Positions 12,786 to 27,700 of a stretch of 64,000 bases of DNA are shown here, piece after piece (the first letter of the stretch is position 1; every line of letters starts with the position of its first letter). The notes below the pieces were generated by a model. The model had not been told where the DNA came from. It saw only the letters and a program-made list of their open reading frames with translations, and ran no database searches. A program made the position numbers and the translations under genes. Source of the stretch: Epiperipatus broadwayi (taxonomy: Eukaryota; Onychophora; Udeonychophora; Euonychophora; Peripatidae); NCBI GenBank assembly GCA_028023455.1, contig JAQFVV010000013.1, positions 8,646,411 through 8,710,410 of the forward strand, read 5' to 3'.

Positions 12786-15700
12786 TGATGATGATGATGC
12801 CAGAAACAATATACAAAGAATAAACTGACAGAATTATGAAATGAAAACATTTCAAATTTTATATTATTCTATCTATTCCTAATTATTTGAACATATTCAA
12901 ATCGATTCAAAGAGGATATTAAGCATTTTACTAATATTTTTTATTTGCTTTTTAGTAACATCTGTGCTTTGTAAGAGTAATTTTCTCATCAATGATGGCT
13001 GATCCATAAGCACTATGGTGCTACAGCACTCAGAATTTTTTTTATCATACTTGTGCATAATTTAAAAAGAATTATTTAATTGATGCTTGGGATTATATTC
13101 AAATGATACTGTTAAATTATGGCTGTTCCAGAAACATCATACTCCAGTGAAATTTTAGCATTCTCTGCTGAGATTCATTTCCTTCTATCAATGCATATAA
13201 CTAGTTCCAATGGAGCTGCTTACTGCCACAGGTTCAGTAGTTATTTAAGCATTGTATGTTTATTTACTATGGTTTCTGTTCAGAGCAAATAAATTTTTAT
13301 TGTTTTCATTTAAGATGAGCAATAAACTGTTTTTTCCTTATAATTAACATATAAATATTTATTCAGAAAAATATAATAATAAAATAAATATTGTAAATAT
13401 TTATTATGACGTGGGTTAGTGTTGAATATATTGTAACTGCCAAAATATATAGCTCACACTCAAATCACCTAAGGACAATTTGCACGGGATTTCCACAGTC
13501 TGACATCACAGGCTAAATAGCTTTTTTTTATAGCCTACTAAGATCAGCTAGACACATGAAAGTCTATCATAGTTTATTAATCTTAATTAACTCATTAATT
13601 AAAAAATAATGACATGTTATATATAATGAGATACTACAATTTATTCAAGTATATATATTTTTACAAGACACATGATAGCATAAACTGACTGACCTGTCAA
13701 TTTATAAACAAATTAATAAGAATAGCTATTTATGCATTCAGTAATTAAGATTATGCACAAATAATATACAGTACAAGACATTTTTAATTATTTCTGACAG
13801 ATCTAAACTTGTTGCATAGACTAATAATCGCAACTACTAATTGTTACAGTTTTAAGATTTAATAAACCTACAGTTTGAGGTTAGGATAAATTTATTAACT
13901 ACTGTATTTAAAGAACTGGATGACTATAAATACTTTCAAGCTGTAATTCAGGTAAGTAACTAAATGCTATATAAGCAAATGTAAGACACAGGAATACAAC
14001 ATCTTCATTATATTATTTATTGATAAATATATACATGTGAGCTAGGATCACACTATACAATACGAATTTGCATTTATTGCATATAATTGTAAAGATAGTA
14101 CGTGTAAGAGGGTCAGGCAGTTGCAAATGGTGTCATCCAAGATGTGCAAATTAAACAAAACAGATGATTTATGGTAGAAATGTTCATCTATCACATACTC
14201 CTACTCTAAGTAAGAATGACTACAAGTGGCCAGTAATCACAACAATATCACAATCATTTATAAATAAATAAACACATATGAACGAATCTTGTATATAAAC
14301 AAAACAGCCTGAAATAAAGTTACAGTAGTTTACTTATATCAATATACCCAAATTATCCTTTCCTACTGGAGAATAGTTTTCTTAAAACTAAGCAATTAAA
14401 AAGAGATATGAACATAGACTTTCAAGCTCCTTACAGTCATCCACTTACTCTAATTACATCTAGCTTGAGTATATATTATACTTGTATTTAAACATTAAAC
14501 TATTAAAGAATAAAAATACAATCTTAATTTATTTTGGCTATGTGGCCTGTTTTGTATCTGATTTAGATTTCATAAAACCATGATTAAATTAATATTTTGA
14601 CAACTTTTTATATTTATAGATAGTGGAAATGATTTGTTTTAAAATACTAAGAGTTGTGATTAAAAAACTAATTGCTTTACATAAAAATATATTCTCTTAT
14701 ATTTATGCCACCTGAATTGTGGTGTGATTACATAAAATAACAGAGCAATTCCTATCATACTAGTTTGTAAACAGATTTACAAAATCAATAATATCAGATA
14801 ATTTATAAAATACTTTCAGGATAATGAAAATAAATACTTCGTACTATAAGAATATATTTTACAGTTCATACTCATTCCTTTTCATCATAAGAGTTTGAAC
14901 TTGGACTTCAAGTATTGGTATACTTTTAGTGGAATTTGTTCAACCATAGCTATGGTGGCAGTAAGTTTTAATCATATTCTTATTTCTGCAAGCAGCAACA
15001 GATGATAGTTTACTGGTTGACTGATGGCTGGTTTCTCCCCAAAGCAGTAGACATGAAGTTTAAGTGTATAATGGACACAATACTTAAGATGTTTCCATAT
15101 TAGCTGATGGCTCCTCTTTGTATTTTATTATGAACTTTCAGCCTGTACTCTGCCAGGTGGCCAAAGTAAAGTAGATAGTGGTTTCTCTACTCCTGTATGA
15201 TATTTCAACCCCAGTCACAATAAATATAATGGGATCAAAATCAGCACAAACTTTAATCATATCACTTCAGCAATAATAAATAATAATTACAATGATTTAC
15301 AATCTTATTTATAGTTCCTTGAGTTGAGCTTATCATCATAATTTTATCCATCGTTGCTCTTTCCAATCCATTGATTTATTGATGGTAGACAACTCTTAAA
15401 CTTCAATATGGTCTGTGGCTTATTTATCCAATCACCACGATTACAAAATTTTATCTTTGAAAGGAATTGGCTGACTAATTTACATCAAATACTTATCTCC
15501 TTAATTAATCGATCAGTTTATAAGAATTTTACCTTTTCTAAGATAATGTCATTTCCACTTTATATTATTAATAAAAAAAACTACATTCTATTTTAACATA
15601 CATGTTTTAAAATAAACTTATAATTAATAATACCATATACATTTATCTGTGCATATAAATTATATATATATAATTTTCATTTATTAAAATTGCTGAAATT

Positions 15701-18700
15701 ATTGAATTTAAAACTTCCATGAATTTTTAAGTTACAGACATGAAGTATATGTAAATATTTTTTTAATTGTTATCACATGAAAAAATTGAAATAAAAAGTA
15801 AAAGTTCAATCTATTCCAGATATTATTATTGTCAAGCAGCAAGCAGTTAATAAAAATAGAAAAATACATTCGATCATTAAACTATGACTAATATGGAAAA
15901 ATAAAAATGTTATATGATTTCAAAATTAGAAGTGCTGTTTTCCTTTCTTATTTTTTTAATGGTGATGGTGTGATAAAGTACCTTGCTTAAAAATTTTGTG
16001 AACCACCACTGTTTCTCATCCTAATTTAGGCCTATTAACAGTAAGCTTGACTATTCAACAGATAGTAGATGAAATACAGCTACATTACTGCTCCCAGTTA
16101 GATTTCTGATTTTGCCTTTATTAGTAAGAACTAGGATTATTAACAGTAGCAAACTGTCTATACAGTAGTGCAATCCAGTGCAAGCCTTAGTAATCAATGG
16201 ATGCAGGAAGGTTTGTGCATAAAATCCCATCTAGTGCCTAATCCAATATGCCCAGACTAGTTCTTAGCTTGTCACTTTCATCAGTGAACATCTTTGGATC
16301 TGAAAGCACCATATCAAGATTTAAAGCAACCCTCCAGCAGCCACCTTTTATCTATTTAGTTAAATATAAAGCTAGGAACTCTAGATGAAAACACATTAAT
16401 GTTTTCAATCTTATTCAGTTGTATAGTGTCATATAGATCTGAGCCCAATTGAGCATCTATACATTTTGGTGTCCTTGGTTTATCAAAAACCACAGTCACC
16501 ATCATACCATAGGTAGGAATGGCATAAAACCACCCAAACATCACAGGATCACCATGTCCTAGGAGTAGACACTAAATGAGGATTTTAGGCACAAACCTTT
16601 CTGCATCCATTGATTACTGTTTGCATAGAGTGGCATCCATTGATTACTAAGGCTTGCATAAAGTGGCACTACTATATGGAGAGATTGCTACTGCTAATAA
16701 CAGTTTGTGTAAGCATAGAAAAATAATGATCATTTGATGTTCAGTGATTTTAAAAATTAGTATTTAAAGCTAGAACAATAGCATTTACATATTTAGCAGC
16801 TATTTCTTATTACTTTATAATATTGATATAGAAAGTAGGTTGAAGTAAAGAAGGGTTCCCCACTTTTCTTCCAATGCGTAAGCTTGTGGTTAAGATCTGT
16901 AGAGGTCCCTATCTTCGCATTTTCAACCGCACATGCTTTAGGTTTATTGCCTCAGTAAATATTACTTATGTAATCAATGTGCATTAAATAAATTTATAAT
17001 TACAACTTTAAATTATCGTAATAGATTTCTAACTATAAGATCTTTCCATTGATTCCTTGTAAATTGAAAGATTTTGCGAGTACTAATGTATAATAGGAAT
17101 TGTGGACTTAATCAGTGAAGTATTGAATAGTTTCATGCTCTCAGATCTAACCGCTTCAGCTTCACCTATTTATAGAGAAAGTAGGTTGAAGTAAAGAAGG
17201 GTTCCCCTCTTTTCTTCCAATGCATAAGCTTGTAGTTAAGACCTGTAGAGGTCCCTACCATCACAATTTCAACTGCACATGCTTTAGGTTTATTGCCTTA
17301 GTAAATATTACTCGCATAATCAATGTGCGTTAAATAAATTTATAATTACAACTTTAAAATATTGATGATAATAGACTGAAATTTTGTGCTAATATTTTGA
17401 AATCAAATTAAAAGCTTATAATTAATCTAGAAATGGGATTATTATGGTATTATATTGGCAGGCATCAGTTGATTATTCAAGATTACAACTAATGGCTATA
17501 GAATGCTTTCTTAAAGTATGTAAAAAAATAACTGAGAAAATATATTATTGTTGGTTTAAATTTTTATTAATCATTTAGATAGTTTCTTAGGAAGTCAAAG
17601 TGCAATACAAGACACAATTAAGTACACCACTTTTAAATGATCCCAGGGATTTTCAGATACTAGGTCAGCTAATATTATTGCTCAGAGAAGGAGATATCTT
17701 GAAATGATTTATTTCTAAAAATACTATGCTCTTGATTGTCTTAGTAGTTTGACCCAATATCTGTATTTTTTACTTTTTTTTTCTAAGTTTGCAACTTCTC
17801 TCAAAGTTTTGGTTTGATAATGATTTCTTTCGGGCGCTTTATTTAATAAAATTTTTTTAAATAAAATGATAAAAGTAAACAAAATATTAAGTTGACTATA
17901 TGACATCTCTTTTTCTTTCCAACAGTCGGTTAGAAATTTTATATAATTATATATGAAGATACTTCTGATTTTTCCATCACAGCCATGTACAAGCACAATA
18001 TTCAGATCATTCTATCTCTCTCTCATTATGCATGCATTTCATGAACAACCTCTTGTCAGATGATGAGATATAAAACTTCTGGATCTCCATATAGTTTAAT
18101 AAATAATAATTAAGGTTTTGTGCAGTTTTAGCACCTTGTGGAATGGTAAATAATCATTGCACTGCAGAAATATTATTAATTATTTTGTTTTCTTTTTTAT
18201 CAACCCATCCCTCATTTATTTACCAAAGCATTATGGATGAACACATTAAATGATTGGATTATAAAATTATTCTCCATTATTATGTGAACAACTTTAATTT
18301 TAGGTTATTATTCTATGTTAGTGAGGAGCAATGGATTGCAAATCCATCCAGAAATTATCTTTATTTTTATTGTACTACTTTAAATAATGGCTTGATGTTT
18401 AAACACACTTTAATTTTTAGTTCTTAGCTTATATCAGTGAATTTTTGTAAAAATTCATCCAATGATTATTATTTTATATTATACTAATTGGATTAGTGAC
18501 TCTGAAGATATATAGCACTAAAATTTTGAATGCAAGCTTATTATGCTTGTCTAGATGGATAAGTCTGACAGTAATTTTAAGCAAGTATATATAAATTAAT
18601 GACTTCAGCTTTATAATAAATGCAGTAAGGGTAGTATATACAAATAAAACATCATGTAATTCTTCTAACTTAAATTTAATATCAATAATCCATTCTCTCT

Positions 18701-21700
18701 CTTTATTTCCAAGCTATCATCATATTCAGTATCTATTGATTTCTCATGCTCACATAAAAGGCACCAAAATATAGCTGTAGAACTGATTTCTTATGTTAAT
18801 GAAGATGTTAAAAATAAGCTAAGAAAACCATGATCTTCATTAATTGATTACAGAAGGATTTTGGTTTCTTAAATTTTGCAATACATTTTCTAATACAGTA
18901 ATGTGTGGATTAAAATCTATTAAATTTTAGTTATCTCTTTGACTATAATTTAATTCTTCTTTATTTAAATACAAATTATCCAGAAATAATAACATACAGT
19001 AACTATAATTAATTATCAAAATATAATAAGATATAAAACAAAATTATTATTTAAGCTTTGCAGCTTTTTAAAAAATGTTATTATTTAAATACATAATGAT
19101 TACATTAAAGAGAAAAAAACAAACTGCCATAACTAACTGGGCAATTTATATCATTTTTTTTAAAATTACGGTCATTATGAAATGTGTGAAGAATAAATGT
19201 ATGAATAATAGCTTTAAATTTACATGTTCAAAAATGTTTTGCACTTTAATTCCAATATAATTTGATTTTTGACACACACAATTATTTAAAAAAATTATGT
19301 GAATTCTATTTTTTATCATAATTTTTTGGTTTCTTGGTTATCTTCTGCATGATTATGAGAGGAGGATGTAATCTTTGTGATGACAAGTGGATGATTATAT
19401 CTTTAGTGAAAAAAGAGGGGGGAGTGTCAAAAGTGAAAGTCACCCATTAAAAGGTTTATTTGCTATCTACACATACATAAAAGTAAGCATTTTTCTAAAT
19501 TAATTTATCAAAGGCTAATTACAAATTAATTCTTTAGCTACAAATTTTTATACAACTGTTTCCACATAATTTTGTCACCCATCACTCAAATTTTAAATTT
19601 ATTCTTGAGCTTAATGCTGATATCTAACACTTGTATTTTCTGTTCTTTGGAGGATATATGTGATTTGTCTTTAGTGTCCATGTGTTAATCCCCTAATGTT
19701 TAAATTTAGATGAGAATAAGAAGAACTTCTTCATTCATATAATTGTTAAGATATTCAATACTCTTTCATTTTTTTTCATTGCTTATATTTTTAAAACAAT
19801 CTCTAAAAAAATGCACTATTTTTTTGTGTGGGTTTTTCATAAAGATTTTTCTGCCAGCTTTAATTATTTAGTAATCTTTTTCAAGAAAGAAGAAAAACAG
19901 CCCTGAAGATGACTGCTATATAGTTAAAATTATTACATAATTGAATGAAATCATTATAAAAATCCTGACACAAGAGCAATTGACCTTTTTTGAGGTTTAT
20001 TTCAAAAACATCTTATTCCTGATGTTGCACAAAGTCTGGTTAGACCTTCTGAAAAAGGGAGAGATATAACAAGTGTGCATTGATTTATAGATGCAAAAAT
20101 AAAAAATTAATTGTAGGCTAGTAACTGAAAAAAATCTAAGCTTACTTAGAAATATCCCATTTATTTGAAAAAATCTCTAAACTTTACTTAGATTTGAAAC
20201 ACATCACGGAACAATTGGTGAATTTTTTATTCAGTAAATGCACAAACTTTCATGCACATAGATATATTTATTTATAAAGTGTATTTAAATAAAGATTTGC
20301 ATATAAAATTTTTATTTTATTGAGGATATTAAGTTTTACAGTTATATGAAATGATGATCTAAAGATATATTTAAAAATTAAGCCATGACATTTCCTGTAA
20401 TTATGGGTATAAAAGTTAGACTTTGAAGGAACATAATAAGAAAAATTGTTTTTTTTTTATCAATCTAAAGTTTTAGTATGGACAGCAAGAAAAATTAACA
20501 AGTTGATATTTCATAATTTGTTCTCTAATTAATTAGAAGTTCATTGTAATATGAAAACTGGTTTCTAAGTTGAGATATGCTAATTGAAGAATGAGCTATA
20601 AGAACTCAATTATCACTAAAATAAATAATCTTTATGTTTGCAATGTTTATAAATGACTCATTGTAAACATGCCTTATCTGTCTCTTTTGTATATACTACA
20701 TTTTCTATATTCATATAAGATTTTATTCTAATAGTGTTTTGGATGTGCAAATACTTTTAGAATGAATGGTTTTTAATATTGTGCACATTCTTTACAATAT
20801 CTAGAAAGCAGGAAAAGTCAGGTAGATAGAGCATAGAAATAAACATAGATTTATATTTTATTACAAAAATTTTTTCATCATTGCCTATTGTTATATATAA
20901 GCATATATATATAAATAGATATACTCATTAAATTAAAATTTAGTATTTTAAAAATTTGTAAAACTTAAAAAAATAATAAATAGTAAAATGAGATCAGAAA
21001 AGATTAATTTCTAAATAGAGTGAAATAGTAATTAGTTAATTCTAGAGATAAGTAATGAAATTTCCTTCAATAAATATATAAATAGACCTAAAATAATTAA
21101 ATGATTATGAGTTCCAGATTCAGTCAATAAAATCATTCAAGAATCTAACAATAAGTCAATATGATTAATTAGAAATAACATTCCATGATCAAGGGAGTAT
21201 CATGAATAAATCAATTGTCTTATCAGTGGAATCAGAAATAATAACCAATCAGAAGAGAATAATTTGGACAACTAATCTATGCCAGCTGAGTGCAAATAGA
21301 AACTCACTAATGTGGAAAAACTTCATGTGTGCAGATGAACTTTCAACCTCAGTTGCTGGATGTCATCATACATACCTTAAGCTTGTATTGCAGAGAACTT
21401 GCCTTTGAACATGTGAAAAGCAAGCCTAAAAACTGAACAGGTTATAAAGATCTTTATTATCATTTCCATATGCCTTCGGGTTCATGTATATATTGTAAGT
21501 ATATATTCTATTAATAATGTACTCAATTGTCTAGAGTGATATTAAATACTAATAATTGAACATAGTAGTTGTTTTTACCAGGTAAAAATTTCTAACTTCA
21601 TGCTGTCTGGGAAACAAGAATCTGACTTCCAGATATGGCTACTGATGCAGTTGTATTTTGAGTCAGATTAGAAGTATAAAGCGATCTGCTAACATGCAAC

Positions 21701-24700
21701 CATCAATTGTGAAATTTGACATCAATGAGGCAAGCAGTTGGCCTCTGTATTAACATGTAGAAAAATATCTCTTGAAGATGATAAGATTAAAATAGCAACA
21801 CTATTCTGTTTTACCAGTAAAAGAGTGATAGAGATAGTAAATAGGCTGTCTGAGCCCAATACTCTTAAAGATTTTACATACAATCAAATTAAGGATCAAT
21901 TATTATTTTATTTTAATTCACATCCCTCTAGACATATTGCCAGACTTCATTTTTATGACCATTATCAGGGTAGGAATAAAAAAATAAATAATATTTCCCT
22001 TCACGAGTGGCAAAAGATTACATCTATGGCTCTTTCCTTGAGGAGACCCTACTAGAGCCATTTTTGAGAGGGATGATTAGAATAGTTTACGGCAACAATT
22101 ATTTGTCAATAGTGATATAAATTATGATAAGACTAAAAAATGGAGGATAGCTTACAAACTAATTCTCAAGCATCTCATAAATTTTCTGAGTTTAATGCAA
22201 ATGGCAATATGCAAACTGATGTTTGCAAAATGTATAACTGAAGCAAGAAAGAATCAAATAATTTCAAAAACTATAATGGTAGCAGAAAAAAAAAATTATT
22301 TGTTTTTGGCATCATAAAAATGGCTATAAAACCAACAATTGTTTTCACAAGGAGGAATGTTGCAGTATTTGTAAGAAAAAAGGTCACTTTGAAACGATGT
22401 GTAGAAATAAAAAGAACAAAACTGGTAAAGATAGAAATAGGTGGAAGTGTATATTTAATCAGGGAAATCAATTAGTGTATATTAAAAATACATCAATGTC
22501 AGAAGGAGATAAAAATAATGCTAAAATTAAAATTGTGTGACCAGCCCATATCCATGGATGTTGACAGCAGTAGTCGGGTATCCTTATTTTCAGTCCAGGG
22601 ATGGTTGTTAGTAACAGCAAATTGCACAAAACCCCAGGCAATTGAAAAAAATGAACTGAAAGCCTTATCTGTAAATGATAATGTGATTAAAATCAAAGAT
22701 GTTGTCAAAGACCTTGTGAGTAGAATAGAGGGAAAATTATTTGAATTACTATTATACTCAGTTTATGCTCCAATTAATCAACTAATTGGACACAACTGGT
22801 TCAAAAAATTGGGCATAAAACTCACGTTAATAAGATTGAATTAGAAATGGAAATGAGAGACAAATTTCCTAGGTTGTTTAATGGGGAACTGGGTAAAAGT
22901 AAAACAACAACTGTTTCATTAGAGATAATCCCTGAGGGCAGACCCATTATTTGCAATCCACACAAGGTTCCGTTTTCTCAGAAAGAAAGAGTAGAAAAAT
23001 GAATTAGTTAAGAGGCATGTTAGAACCCATGGAAAAATCTGATTGGGCTATATTATTAAAAATTATTACTAAACTCAATGGACAAATTCGTTTGTGGGAT
23101 GACTATCAGATATCAGCTAACAAAGCTATTAGTAAAAATGTATATCTTGCTCCCAATGCTAGAGAAATAATAGTGTCTCTGCAGAAAACTAACTTTTGCA
23201 CAAAATTAGATTTAAATGCCGCTTTCCATCAGATACCAGTCACTGAGAAAACCATTAAAATATTAACACTAACCACACATGTATGATTATTTAGATACAA
23301 CAGGATTCTGTTTGGGATAACTCTGTTCCAACACATTTCAATCAAAAATTGAAACTCTCATTAATGGAGGTGAGGGTCTCATTCCATTTTTTGATGACAT
23401 TCTTGTTACAGCTACTACTGAAAACAAACTTAGAATTAGTTTAATTAGGATATTAAAAAAGCTCAATGAAATGAGGGCCATGCTTAATAACCATAAATGT
23501 ATCTGGAAAGATCATGAAATTAAGATTTTGGGCCATATCATTTCGAAAAATGGTACATCTGCCCCAGATAAGGATAAAACTGTAACAAAGTCCTGAGACC
23601 TAATAATGTTAAGTAATTATAGGCAATTTATATTTTGAAAATTTTTTGGAAGGTAAAGCTCATATACTTAGATCCTTATATGATCTACTTAAAAAGAACC
23701 AGAAATGAAAATGGGAACCTGAAAAAGAGCAAACATTTTTCCATACAAAGTAACTACTAGTGTTTTCCTGAAGGTTTGGGATGATGGTGTTCTAGTTGTA
23801 TTTTTATATTGGACTACTGTTATTAATAACAGTTGAATGTATTTGGAATATTTAAATAAAGTTAAATTTTTCTAAAGACATTCAATACTCATATTAGATG
23901 ATAGGAAATAGTTCAATATAAAAATACAAAGTAACTACTAATTTCAAATAAATTATTAGTTTATTATAATAGGGATTTGGAAGATACTTTTATGACATGC
24001 ATCTGAATTCATAGTCAGAACAGTATTACATCACCCTGGCTCAGTCAGGTGAATGACTCATTGCTTATGCTTCACACACTTTGTCCAGATAAAGCAGAGA
24101 AAAATTATAATCAGCTGGACAAGGAGGCTCTTGTGATACTATTTGGCGTTCGAAAATTTTGTATAGAAATAGATTTACTATAACTGATCATAAACCCCTA
24201 CTGGGAATTTTAGTAACAAACAAGTTCCTGAACATCTTAGCCCTTGCATGATAAAATGAATGAACATTCTGGAAGGTTATGTCTATATACTGGAATATAG
24301 AAAGGGAAAGAAAATAGGGCATGCTGATGCTCTATCGCATGTTCCTGACTAGACTGAAACCTATCAAAAGGAAATGGAAATTAACTATATTGATGTGCTA
24401 AAAAGTCAAACCCTTAATAGCACAGCAGTAGCCACATGGACAGATGACTACAGTTATCAATGGATTATAAATCAAATTTATACTGGTTGGCCAAATTATA
24501 GTCTAATTTTTCTATATAAAGTTCTATGGAACACTCATAAAAATTATCTGCCTGAAAGGATTGCATTTTAATGGATGATCATGTGTTAATCCAAGAAAGG
24601 GGTAAAAATCAAATATTGAAGTTACTGCATGAAGGTCACTTGGGCATTGTCAGAGCAAAGGCATTAGCCTGTAGTTATGTCTAGTGTCCAAACATTAATG

Positions 24701-27700
24701 GAAATATTGAAAGTTATATTAAAAAGGTGGTAACGGTCAAATATATGCTAAAGCAGCACTGTCAAAGTTTGAAGCATGGCCAAAAGTGAAGCTCATTCAC
24801 ATTGATCACTGTGAACCAACTGATGGAGATTTATTCTTCATAGTAGTTGATGCATATTCACGGTAGGCTGAATATATAATAGTTAAAAATATTAGTTCTG
24901 ACAAGATACTGATAAATTATGTGAAATTTTTTTATACCATGGTCTTTCTGAAACTTTAGTTTCAGATAACAGAATTGGCTTTGCATCAGAGAAGTTTAAC
25001 AAGGTCATGCAATAATAGGGCATAAAACACTCATATTTCATTACCACCCTCAATGTAACAGATTGGCCAAAATAGCTGTTCAAAACCTAAAGTCATCCAT
25101 TAACAAAACTGGAAAAACAAGAATACAGGAAGCAGTTTTTATCACACTGCTTTATCACCATTTGACTCCTGTGGCCAAAACAGAAAAATCAGCTGCTGAA
25201 GTATATTTATGTCAAAAGCTGCTTACTAAATTAACAAACATTGTACCTATAGAGAGGATCTTAATGAACAGACTGAGAGTACTTATAAACTTGCACCTGA
25301 TAAAAGAGTGTGCATAAAAAATAATCTGAAAAAATTCTGGCCACAGTTTGTAATTATACATCCTATCAAAGCAGGTGGTAACCATGCATAAACTAAATGA
25401 GGGAAGGATTTTATGCAAACATGTCAATCAACTATGTAAAGACAAAAGTATGGGTGAAATATCTGATTTATTCAAGAAATCTGATACCAATAATAAAGTA
25501 CTAAGTAATGATACTAAAGCAGAAAGAGAGTTTAACCATATTGATGAAGACTAACTAAATATAGTAGACGAAAGAATAACAAGTGAAATTGAGATAAATC
25601 CACCTCATTGAGTTAAAAGGGAAAGAAAGATTCCGAAGTACTTTCATAACTTCATATTAAGTCCAGAAACAAGATAAATCTCTGAGCTTGGGGAAAGTGT
25701 GTGTTATGTAAGTATATATATAAATAGATATACTTATTAAATTAAAATCTAGTATTTCAAAGAGTAGTAAAACTTAGTAAAATGAGATCAGAAAAGATTA
25801 ATTTCTAAGTAGAATGAAATAGTAATTAGTTAAATCTCTGGAGATAAGCAATGAAATTCCTTATAAACCATAAAACAATACAATACTAGATAAAAATCCA
25901 AACTTTACCAAAATCCTTACACGACCATAGTTTCATCTATTAAATAAATAGAACTTCTCAAGTGAAAATTAAACTAAAAAATCAACATATATATATATAC
26001 AAAACAAACAAACCTTCCCATAATTAATTTCAAAAACCAACTTCCCTTTATATCAAAAGATGCCTTCATAAGATTGATAGCCTCAGATTCAAGAAGTTTT
26101 ATCATTAAAGTTTCCTTTATTCTTCTCTTTAATTCATTTTTTTCATAAAAAATAACCATTGTATTGTCAAACAATATTTTGTGACCTGTATTCAATTCAT
26201 GAATATATAAAGCTGAGTTATGATACCTATGTTTAATTCTACTTACATGAACTTTAATCCTTTCATTAAGGCTAAACGTACTCTGACCTATATAAATCTT
26301 ACAACTCCAAGGAATCTTATAAATAATACCAGGAATAGATTTATTATCAATTGACTGTTTTAAACCATTCAATAAAGAATTCAAATCAGAACCTTTCTTC
26401 CATGCAACCTTCAATCCTCCTAATAAATGACTATTCTTATAAATCAAATTATAAATTGATGACTTAAATGGTAAAGACATAAACTCTTTATCATTACTAA
26501 CCATAAAATTTTTTCTATAGTGTCATGACTATAAATATTATTATTAAATAAAAGATTTCCAATAAATTCATGATTATAACCTAATTCTACATAATCAACA
26601 GAAAACTGACCTTTTTGAATATCAGCATTATTACTAAAGTTATTAAGCCTTCTATTCCTACAACAAAAATTCAATAAAAAGATATTTCAATAATGATATG
26701 TTGCTTCTTTAGTTTGATTTTCACTTGAGAATGTCTATTTGTTTAGTAGATGAAACCATCGTCATGTAAGGATTTTGGTAAAGTTTGGATTTTTATCTAG
26801 TATTGTATTGTTTTATGGTTTATTTTATTTTATTTATTACCAGAATAGTGTTAGGCAGTTTTGAATTATATATATAATAATTAAATGCTTGTGAGTTCTG
26901 AATTCAATCAGTAGTAACAATTCAAGAATCATTTTTAGTAAGTTCATAGAATTAGAAGTAAAATTCCACAGTCAAGGATGTATCATGAATAAATTAATTA
27001 TCTTATCAGCAGGAATAAAAATAGAAACTAATCAGAAAAGAAGAATTTGGACAACTAATCTATGCCAGCTAAGTGCAAACAGAGACTCACTCATGTGGAG
27101 ATACTTCATGTATATGGATGAACTTTTATTTCAGTACTGGACATCACTGTATATATCTTAAGCTTCTATTGAGGAGAACTTGCCTCTGAACATGTAAAAA
27201 AGCAAGTCTAAGAACTGAACAGGTTGTATAGATCTTTATTATCATTTCTGTATGCCTTAGGGTTCATATATATATATATTGTAAATTATATATATTTTAT
27301 TAATAATGTAATCAATGGTCTAGAATGATATTAAATACTAATAATTGAATATAGTAATTGTTTTTACCAGGGAAGAATGTCTAACTTCATGTTGTCTGGG
27401 GAGCAAAAATCTGGTTTCCAGACATAGAACCTACTAATTTATCAATATTGGGTCATTTTCCTCATAGCCAATGTATAAAAAGTATTATCATTCTTGAAAT
27501 CTGCATTATCATATTTGAAAGATACTGGCTATTTTAAAAGGAATAGTAATAAAATCCTACTCATCCTATTTTTTAATGATAGATTTAATAAACTTATAAC
27601 AACTGATATAGAATCCATCTATTGATCATAATAAAAGTAATTCATTTCAGATTTGAATAAAAATGAAGTGTTCTTTATAATCAATATTTTAAAAAAATTC